This document shows positions 1 through 3,812 of a stretch of 5,064 nt of DNA, piece by piece. Numbering within the stretch: position 1 is the first letter of the stretch; each line of letters starts with the position of its first letter. The stretch lies in contig JARRCQ010000136.1 in NCBI GenBank assembly GCA_029982105.1, forward strand, positions 1 through 5,064. The letters run 5' to 3'. A model generated the notes under the pieces. That model saw nothing but the letters and a program-made list of their open reading frames with translations, searched no databases and had not been told where the DNA came from. Both the position numbers and the translations under genes were made by a program. The DNA is from Candidatus Atribacteria bacterium (GTDB taxonomy: Bacteria > Atribacterota > Atribacteria > Atribacterales > Caldatribacteriaceae).

Positions 1-407
1 ACTAATAGCTCTCCCTGTAAAGTTTCTTTTTTTTCTTCATTTATTAACTTTACCTTATCCAGTTCCACATCTCCCTCTGATAGTATCAATTGCCCTTTTT
101 GAGCCTTTACCTGATAAAGAGGAACACCTCCCTGAAAAAAAGTTCCCGCAACATCATTCAAAAACACTCTATCTCCCTTTTGCTCCAAAGAATGAGCATT
201 TAAAATCCACTCCTTGCCTTTTTCTCCTACTCGACTTATCTCTGCTCCTTCCATCTGAAGCACAGATAAAGGGCTTTCCTCTTCCTTTATTTCTGAAGGA
301 GGAAGAGAAGGCACCTCTCCCATCCACCAGAAATAAATTGCCCCTATCAGTAAAAAAAGAGAGAGAAAAGCTAAACCTATCAGACTCCAATCAACTCTTT
401 GGAACAT
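1..407 (-). CDS. lptC: LptC-like LPS export protein, N-terminal part (runs off left edge)
   Basis: Probable LptC, the single-pass inner-membrane protein that passes lipopolysaccharide from the LptBFG ABC transporter to the periplasmic LptA bridge. About 135 residues are visible and the gene continues past base 1; the family is usually near 190 residues. Residues 7-28 form one hydrophobic membrane segment after a short N-terminus. A Pro/Glu-rich linker (about 31-46) follows, then the start of a beta-jellyroll: a Trp-containing strand ending in Ala (WILNA, 67-71), the strand VFLNDVAGTFF (81-91), the LYQVKAQKGQL strand (97-107) and a Val/Leu-alternating strand (114-121). This order of a W..A strand, a 'v.l.dv.g.f' strand and a 'y...A..G' strand is the LptC pattern. 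The ATG is the first possible start because an in-frame TAG lies directly before it. The ribosome site is weak (GGATGG) and the gene overlaps the preceding gene by 17 bases, so translational coupling is likely. The call rests on pattern recognition; LptA-like or another LptC-superfamily protein is the main alternative. Confidence 0.72.
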   Translation of the reverse strand, partial: MFQRVDWSLIGLAFLSLFLLIGAIYFWWMGEVPSLPPSEIKEEESPLSVLQMEGAEISRVGEKGKEWILNAHSLEQKGDRVFLNDVAGTFFQGGVPLYQVKAQKGQLILSEGDVELDKVKLINEEKKETLQGELL

Positions 408-1155
408 CTACCATCCAGTAATAAACTTGTTGAAAGCCAGAGGCAGCCAAAATTTTTCCTATCTCTATGCCTTCCTCGTTGCTTCCAGTAAGCAAAAGGT
501 ATGTATCTTCTCGAGAAAAGGAAGAAATCACCGAGTCTATATTATCTATCACCTGATAAGAAATATTTTTTCTATCCGGAAATGGGTTGTTACTCTCCTT
601 TCTAAAATCCAAAACCATTATATTGGAAGTCAACTCTACCAAATTTCGCACTTCTGGTTCTTGGAGGCCTCGAAACCAGAGAATTTGCTCCAGTTTCCCA
701 CGCAAAACACTTTCTGTCTGCGCTCCAATTACCTGACCAGCTAAATTACCCAGAGGGTCTACAAAGTAAAGAGTGGGTAAATACAAGATGCCATATTCTC
801 GAGCTACTTTTCCTTCTTCATCTAAAAGGACAGGAACAGTAAGTCCTAATTCCTGGACAAAGGCTTCTACCTTACTTTGAGGCTCTTCTGAGTCTATAAC
901 TAAAACATTTAGTCGAGCTTTGTCTTTATATTCTTCATATATCTTTTGTAGAAGAGGAAGCTCTTGGCGACAAGGTGGACACCAGGTAGCAGAAAAAGAA
1001 ATCACCACTGGCTCTCCCTTAAAATCGGAGAGAGAATAAGTCTTCCCATCCAACCCCCGAAGCTGAAACGAAGAAGCCTCTTTAGCACCAATTGAATGAA
1101 TACTGAAAAATAATAAAATAAAAATCCCTATACTAAGAAAAAGTTTTTTTCTCAC
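391..1155 (-). CDS. Exported TlpA-type thioredoxin-like protein with C-terminal inactive rhodanese-like domain
   Basis: A 254-residue exported thiol-disulfide protein. It starts with GTG, 8 bases after a strong AAGGAGG site. Residues 1-24 are a signal peptide or membrane anchor (MRKK, then a hydrophobic stretch ending near SIGAKEA). Residues 27-160 are a TlpA/ResA-like thioredoxin fold: a 'F.L..LDG..YSLSDFKG' opening, the active site WCPPC with Cys59 and Cys62, and the cis-Pro loop YLPT at Pro127. Family members reduce disulfides on the outer face of the membrane, often in cytochrome c maturation. Residues about 166-250 look like a rhodanese domain: VLDFRKE near 181-187 matches the 'D.R...E' strand, and the tail helix plus ASGFQQVYYW (238-247) matches the family's 'aGf.nVy.l'. 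The usual Cys loop reads LLTGSNEEG (221-229), with Thr223 at the cysteine position. The protein has no cysteines besides 59 and 62, so sulfur transfer by this domain is not expected. The 3' end overlaps lptC by 17 bases. The thioredoxin part is sure; the rhodanese part is an inference from pattern. Confidence 0.88.
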   Translation of the reverse strand: MRKKLFLSIGIFILLFFSIHSIGAKEASSFQLRGLDGKTYSLSDFKGEPVVISFSATWCPPCRQELPLLQKIYEEYKDKARLNVLVIDSEEPQSKVEAFVQELGLTVPVLLDEEGKVAREYGILYLPTLYFVDPLGNLAGQVIGAQTESVLRGKLEQILWFRGLQEPEVRNLVELTSNIMVLDFRKESNNPFPDRKNISYQVIDNIDSVISSFSREDTYLLLTGSNEEGIEIGKILAASGFQQVYYWMVDVPKS

Positions 1156-1163
1156 TCCGGTTT

Positions 1164-1170
1164 CCTCCTT
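1164..1170 (-). promoter_or_regulatory. Ribosome binding site that fixes the GTG start of the TlpA-like gene
   Basis: AAGGAGG on the minus strand, a full-strength Shine-Dalgarno, lies 8 bases upstream of the GTG at 1153-1155. The next codons give a Lys-rich signal-peptide N-terminus (M-R-K-K). Spacing and the signal peptide together support GTG as the true start. Confidence 0.85.
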
Positions 1171-1245
1171 CAGACTTTATTGTTTATATATCCCTTCTCT
1201 TCCACAAAAATTCCCCTGAAAAATATCCCTCCTTATAATCTCGAC

Positions 1246-1273
1246 TATAGGGAAAAAGACCCTATAATTATAG
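1246..1273. repeat. 12-bp palindrome and 7-bp hairpin at the predicted start of the TlpA-like gene transcript
   Basis: CTATAATTATAG at 1262-1273 is a perfect palindrome. It overlaps an inverted repeat TATAGGG/CCCTATA (1246-1252 with 1260-1266) around a 7-base A/G-rich loop. No T-run follows on either strand, so it does not look like an intrinsic terminator. Its place at and just after a -10-like TATAAT suggests either an operator or a 5'-terminal hairpin in the tlpA-like mRNA. In sequence this AT-rich it could also arise by chance. Confidence 0.4.
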
Positions 1274-1296
1274 AAATTTATACTGAAAAATGACAG
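1267..1296 (-). promoter_or_regulatory. Candidate sigma70-type promoter for the TlpA-like gene and lptC
   Basis: On the minus strand, CTGTCA (1296-1291, 4 of 6 to TTGACA) is followed after 18 bases by TATAAT (1272-1267, perfect -10). Predicted transcription would start near 1260, leaving a leader of about 105 bases before the GTG. No convincing terminator is seen between csrA and this point, so read-through from csrA is also possible. The -10 lies inside a palindrome, which makes it good in either direction and lowers certainty. Confidence 0.4.
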
Positions 1297-1334
1297 TAGC
1301 AGAAACAAAAATAGGAAGAAGATAAACAAAAAAT

Positions 1335-1577
1335 TCAGTCAGCAGATTTGGGAGGAGAGAAAACCTTCCGAAGAGTAGAAACCATCTCTTCAGAAAGAAA
1401 TATAGCCTTCTGGTTATCTTGCACCAAGGACTGATACAATTCTTCCCGGTAAACTGGAACATCGGGGGGGGCAGATACTCCCACTTTTACCTTTCCTTTT
1501 TCTATGCCCAGAATTTTTATCTCTATATTACTGCCAATACGAATACTCTGATTCGCTCTCCGGGTGACAACTAACAT
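1335..1577 (-). CDS. csrA: Carbon storage/translational regulator CsrA
   Basis: CsrA (RsmA), a small dimeric RNA-binding protein that recognises GGA motifs, usually in hairpin loops over ribosome sites, and represses translation. In B. subtilis its main target is the flagellin mRNA. The 80-residue protein has the full family signature: MLVVTRR start, 'SIRIGSNIEIKIL' strands, KGKVKVGVSAPPDVPV and YREELY. Arg6 and Arg44 are the conserved RNA-contact positions; Tyr43 stands where His is common. It is longer than the 61-residue enterobacterial form. The extra C-terminal helix and tail, and Asn55 (aligning without gaps to Asn55 of B. subtilis CsrA, needed for FliW binding), fit a FliW-regulated CsrA. 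The ATG is preceded by AAGGGGAG (1583-1590) at 5 bases. The gene follows fliW but is separated from it by a terminator, and it has its own promoter. The site AAGGGGAG contains GGA, so autoregulation is possible but unproven. Confidence 0.97.
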   Translation of the reverse strand: MLVVTRRANQSIRIGSNIEIKILGIEKGKVKVGVSAPPDVPVYREELYQSLVQDNQKAIFLSEEMVSTLRKVFSPPKSAD

Positions 1578-1647
1578 AAAAACTCCCCTTAAAGGATTTT
1601 AGTGTTATTTTATACCTAAATTTCATTTTAGAAAAGAAGCTAAAAAA

Positions 1648-1676
1648 ATTATACAGTATGGTGTAAAATTTGTCAT
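1648..1676 (-). promoter_or_regulatory. Sigma70-type promoter of csrA
   Basis: On the minus strand ATGACA (1676-1671, 5 of 6 to TTGACA) and TATAAT (1653-1648, 6 of 6) are separated by exactly 17 bases. Transcription would begin near 1641 and give a leader of about 64 bases before csrA. It lies just downstream of the terminator that follows fliW, so csrA can be expressed independently of the flagellar operon. This is a housekeeping-type promoter; no sigma28 (flagellar) consensus was found here. Confidence 0.75.
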
Positions 1677-1710
1677 AATTATAATATCCGGCACAGAACT
1701 TAATTTTTGC

Positions 1711-1744
1711 AACAAAAACTACTGAGGGGAGAAATACCCTCAGT
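1711..1744 (-). terminator. Rho-independent terminator after fliW and the structured spacer
   Basis: On the minus strand ACTGAGGG (1744-1737) pairs with CCCTCAGT (1728-1721), a perfect 8-bp stem around an 8-base loop, followed within two bases by TTTTTG. It should end the flgK-flgL-fliW transcript before csrA. In the opposite direction the stem is followed by G-rich sequence, so it is one-way. Confidence 0.8.
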
Positions 1745-1854
1745 GGGGAGTACCCCTTATAGTTCTTTTTCTTTACGCCGCAGGCTGTTTAAACGATTCT
1801 CGCGCTGACAAAAAGAGGGAACAGCGCAGGCGGTCTTTTGGGGGATACTATAAG
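1745..1854 (-). ncRNA. Possible structured RNA element in the fliW 3' region (unrecognised family)
   Basis: This gene-free stretch is visibly richer in GC than its flanks and contains nested inverted repeats. The outer stem pairs 1756-1763 with 1847-1854 (8 bp, CTTATAGT/ACTATAAG). Inside it, GCGCTG/CAGCGC (1802-1807 with 1822-1827) closes a 14-base loop, and CCGC/GCGG (1778-1781 with 1830-1833) can form around that hairpin. A competing pairing, AGTACCCC at 1749-1756 with GGGGATACT at 1841-1849 (one bulged base), uses part of the outer stem, so two exclusive folds can be drawn. It sits between the fliW stop and the terminator, so it would be part of the flagellar transcript's 3' end or a processed small RNA. 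I recognise no known riboswitch or small RNA family, and no strong promoter stands directly before it. The strand is inferred from the adjoining terminator. The pairings are read by eye, without energy calculation. Confidence 0.3.
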
Positions 1855-1862
1855 CTACCAGC

Positions 1863-2297
1863 TTACCCAGCAGAAGAGTTGGCTTTCTCCGGGAAAAGGG
1901 GATGATGTAAACTATATCTCTCATCTTCCAAGATAATTTGCTTCCCCATCCTCAACCGACAATTTATAATCACCGGGGCTAAAAGATTAACTTTAATATC
2001 CTCCGGTGATTGAATATTCATAATAGTCAAAACTATAACTTCCTCTTCGCTAATTACTCCTAAAGCTTGACATTCTGAAGAAGGAATATCTACTTCATAA
2101 TTGGGAAAATACAAGAAGGGGTCACAAACAGCAAAAATCACATCCTTTTCTTCTACGCTTTGTAACCAGAAAAACCCCTCTTCTTCCAAAAGAAGGAACT
2201 GCCTTAAGTTTTCAAAACCAGGCAATCCCCAGGGGAAGAGAATGAACTTGTTCTCTTCTACTTCTATTTCACCAAAATAGCGAGTGGGCACTTTCAT
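1863..2297 (-). CDS. fliW: Flagellar assembly factor FliW (CsrA antagonist)
   Basis: FliW, a cytoplasmic protein that binds CsrA and relieves its repression of flagellin translation, and is itself titrated by unexported flagellin. The 144-residue product is of normal family length. Recognisable motifs, in order: an N-terminal 'TRYFGEIEVEE' strand (5-15), FPWGLPGFENLRQF (21-34, the family's GLPGFE hallmark), FFWLQSVE (42-49), VIFAVCDPF (53-61), and the C-terminal block VNLLAPVIIN (103-112) followed by GKQIIL (118-123) and YSLHHPL (128-134). The ATG at 2295-2297 is chosen because it gives the canonical N-terminus and has GAGG 8 bases upstream. A further-upstream in-frame ATG would add 31 hydrophobic residues read from the flgL end in another frame, and is rejected. 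The gene lies 10 bases after flgL in one operon and ends before a terminator. Confidence 0.96.
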   Translation of the reverse strand: MKVPTRYFGEIEVEENKFILFPWGLPGFENLRQFLLLEEEGFFWLQSVEEKDVIFAVCDPFLYFPNYEVDIPSSECQALGVISEEEVIVLTIMNIQSPEDIKVNLLAPVIINCRLRMGKQIILEDERYSLHHPLFPEKANSSAG

Positions 2298-2305
2298 TTC
2301 TTTTG

Positions 2306-2309
2306 CCTC
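2306..2309 (-). promoter_or_regulatory. Ribosome binding site deciding the fliW start
   Basis: GAGG on the minus strand overlaps the flgL TGA stop (2308-2310) and lies 8 bases before the fliW ATG at 2297-2295. It supports the short FliW N-terminus and suggests that flgL and fliW are translationally coupled. Confidence 0.6.
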
Positions 2310-3795
2310 ATTGAAGAAAGTCCAAAAGAGTAGGTTGAAGCACCCGAGCAGTAGCAGCCAAAGCCATTTGATAGACACTCTGATGCTCATTCAATTGCAT
2401 TATTACTTCTGCCACATCAATATCTTCATTTAAAGAAAGCAATTTTTTGAAGTTAACAGAAAACTCCCCAAATCGGTTTAAAGAGTTCTCCAAGCGGAGA
2501 GTACGTGCTCCCACCTGAGAGCGAACAGCCAACAAATTATCAAGAGCTTTATCCAGATTTTCCAGATCCTCCCCCGAGAGTTTAGCCACATCATTATTTC
2601 GGAGGTCTTTTATTATATCCTCCACCACCTTAAATACTCCCTCAGCCTCTCGAGAGTTCAAGATATTCCCACCGCTACCAATTATTCCCCAATTCTGAAG
2701 AGGAGTTCCAGTAAGAACGAGAGGATCAGCAGTAAGAGAACGGAGAATGAGACGGCCTCCATCGGAGAGAGCAAGAACTTTAGAATTTAAATTGGCGTTA
2801 CTATTAATGAAATTATTAATGGAATCTACTAAATCCGTTAAATCAGTTATACCAGGACCTATGATAAATGTTTCCCCATTGATGGTAAAAGAGTGACCAT
2901 TATAGCCACTAAAGTTAATAGAGGTCATATCACCAGATAAAGCTTCAAAGAACCCTTCTGTTTCTCGAGAGTTCAAGATATTCCCACCGCTACCAATTAT
3001 TCCCCAATTCTGAAGAGGAGTTCCAGTAACATCCGCCAGAACGAGAGGATCAGCGGTACGAGAGCGGAGAATGAGACGACCTCCATCGGAGAGAGCATAA
3101 ACTTCAGACTTCAAATTAAGGTTATTATTAATACTATTCACTAAATCTGAAAGACTAGTAGAATCTATGGTAACTGTTTCCCCGTTGATGGTAAAAGAAT
3201 CACCAACGTTAATAGAATTTATTACATCAGATGAAGCTTCAAAACCCCGGAAGAAAACATCATCTCCCGGAAAACCGATAGCCACAGTTGTACCACTCTC
3301 TATTTCTAATATTATAGAGTTATTATCTCCATTATAAGAAATTACGCCTTCTTCCCGGGAAAAGGAAACAGTAAGAGTTTGCGTGCCAGAAAAAAGTTGT
3401 CTTCCAGCATAAGAAGTATTAGCTGTTCCTATCAATTCTTCTAAATATGCTTCGATTTCAGTGGCTATTATTTCCCGGTCTTCAGCAGTTAAAGTACCAT
3501 TAGCTCCTTGTAAAACCAGAGTCCTTACTTTTCCCAAAACCCCAGAAACGGAGTCTAAACTTTCATCTACCAGGTTCAGCCAGTTAATTCCATCTTCTAC
3601 GTTAGAAGTGTATTGATCCAGTTTTTCAATAGAAGTGCGCAAACTCAACACCTGATTAAAACGCACCGGGTCATCAGAAGGGCGACTAATTGCTTTCCCT
3701 GAGGTAAGCATATCTTGAGTGCGAAGCACCCGGCTCAAAATATTATTTAAATTCTGCATAGAACGGTCAGTAAGGATTTTCTGGGTTACTCGCAT
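2308..3795 (-). CDS. flgL: Flagellar hook-filament junction protein FlgL (HAP3), enlarged by tandem repeats
   Basis: FlgL, the second hook-associated protein, sits between FlgK and the flagellin filament outside the cell and is exported by the flagellar type III system. The N-terminal flagellin-like helices span about 1-140: MRVTQ start, 'LTSGKAISRPSDDP' (30-43) with the typical PSDDP turn, then VEDGINWLNLVDESLDSV (66-83) and the SYAGRQLFSGTQT segment (128-140). The C-terminal helices (about 405-495) include LDKALDNLLAVRSQVGAR (414-431), close with YQMALAATARV and end DFLQ. At 495 residues it is much longer than the usual 300-320. The excess is a variable middle region carrying two Flagellin_IN-like units, each opening SFTINGE (200-206 and 302-308) and continuing to ALSDGGRLILRS and TGTPLQNWGIIGSGGNILNSRE. 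The ATG follows AAGGAGG by 10 bases. The gene lies 15 bases after flgK. Confidence 0.95.
   Translation of the reverse strand: MRVTQKILTDRSMQNLNNILSRVLRTQDMLTSGKAISRPSDDPVRFNQVLSLRTSIEKLDQYTSNVEDGINWLNLVDESLDSVSGVLGKVRTLVLQGANGTLTAEDREIIATEIEAYLEELIGTANTSYAGRQLFSGTQTLTVSFSREEGVISYNGDNNSIILEIESGTTVAIGFPGDDVFFRGFEASSDVINSINVGDSFTINGETVTIDSTSLSDLVNSINNNLNLKSEVYALSDGGRLILRSRTADPLVLADVTGTPLQNWGIIGSGGNILNSRETEGFFEALSGDMTSINFSGYNGHSFTINGETFIIGPGITDLTDLVDSINNFINSNANLNSKVLALSDGGRLILRSLTADPLVLTGTPLQNWGIIGSGGNILNSREAEGVFKVVEDIIKDLRNNDVAKLSGEDLENLDKALDNLLAVRSQVGARTLRLENSLNRFGEFSVNFKKLLSLNEDIDVAEVIMQLNEHQSVYQMALAATARVLQPTLLDFLQ
2632..2949 (-). repeat. FlgL internal tandem repeat, unit 2
   Basis: Second copy of a duplicated segment in flgL (residues 283-388). 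It opens FEALSGDM and carries the Flagellin_IN-like core SFTINGE, ALSDGGRLILRS and NWGIIGSGGNILNSRE. The stretch 2648-2714 is identical, base for base over 67 bases, to 2963-3029 in unit 1. Compared with unit 1 it has 6 extra residues in the early part of the core and lacks 3 (ADV) further on. Confidence 0.9.
2950..3243 (-). repeat. FlgL internal tandem repeat, unit 1
   Basis: First copy of the segment duplicated in flgL (residues 185-282). It opens FEASSDVINS, followed by SFTINGETVTI, ALSDGGRLILRS and NWGIIGSGGNILNSRE. Unit 2 follows directly, also beginning FEA, so the duplication is head to tail. The copies are near-identical in their second halves and have drifted in the first halves. Confidence 0.9.
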
Positions 3796-3805
3796 CTTTT
3801 TCTCT

Positions 3806-3812
3806 CCTCCTT
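3806..3812 (-). promoter_or_regulatory. Ribosome binding site of flgL overlapping the flgK stop
   Basis: AAGGAGG on the minus strand begins inside the TAA stop of flgK (3813-3811) and lies 10 bases before the flgL ATG. The arrangement fits translational coupling of the two junction proteins. Confidence 0.8.

Noticed and set aside
169..390. Minus-strand Ser/Arg-rich frame inside lptC
   Set aside because: It is in a different register from the LptC-like frame and has no family features or ribosome site.
427..744. Open frame on the plus strand
   Set aside because: It lies wholly antisense to the well-supported thioredoxin-like gene and shows no recognisable domain.
1268..1462. Minus-strand frame overlapping csrA in another register
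   Set aside because: Composition is low-complexity, no domain is recognisable, and csrA is certain in the other frame.
1589..1676. Mini reading frames of 7 and 17 codons upstream of csrA
   Set aside because: No ribosome sites, and the 17-codon frame runs through the csrA promoter itself.
1756..1795. 6S RNA, from the motif ACAGCCTGCGGCG on the minus strand, which I recall from the 3' arm of E. coli 6S RNA
   Set aside because: The bounded element is about 110 bases, much shorter than 6S. The matching 5' arm and the large central bubble are missing, and a 6S-sized RNA would have to start inside fliW.
1800..1838. Short resemblance to a conserved 16S rRNA stretch (GCGCAGGCGGTCTTTT on the plus strand)
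   Set aside because: Only about 16 bases, with no flanking 16S sequence; taken as coincidence.
1711..1860. Known riboswitch classes (c-di-GMP-I, cobalamin, glycine, fluoride), SRP RNA, tmRNA or tRNA
   Set aside because: None of the conserved core motifs of these families was found on either strand.
2298..2390. A longer fliW with a 31-residue hydrophobic, signal-like N-terminus
   Set aside because: The extension is read out of frame through the conserved flgL C-terminus. FliW is cytoplasmic and starts canonically at the ATG at 2297, which has its own GAGG site.
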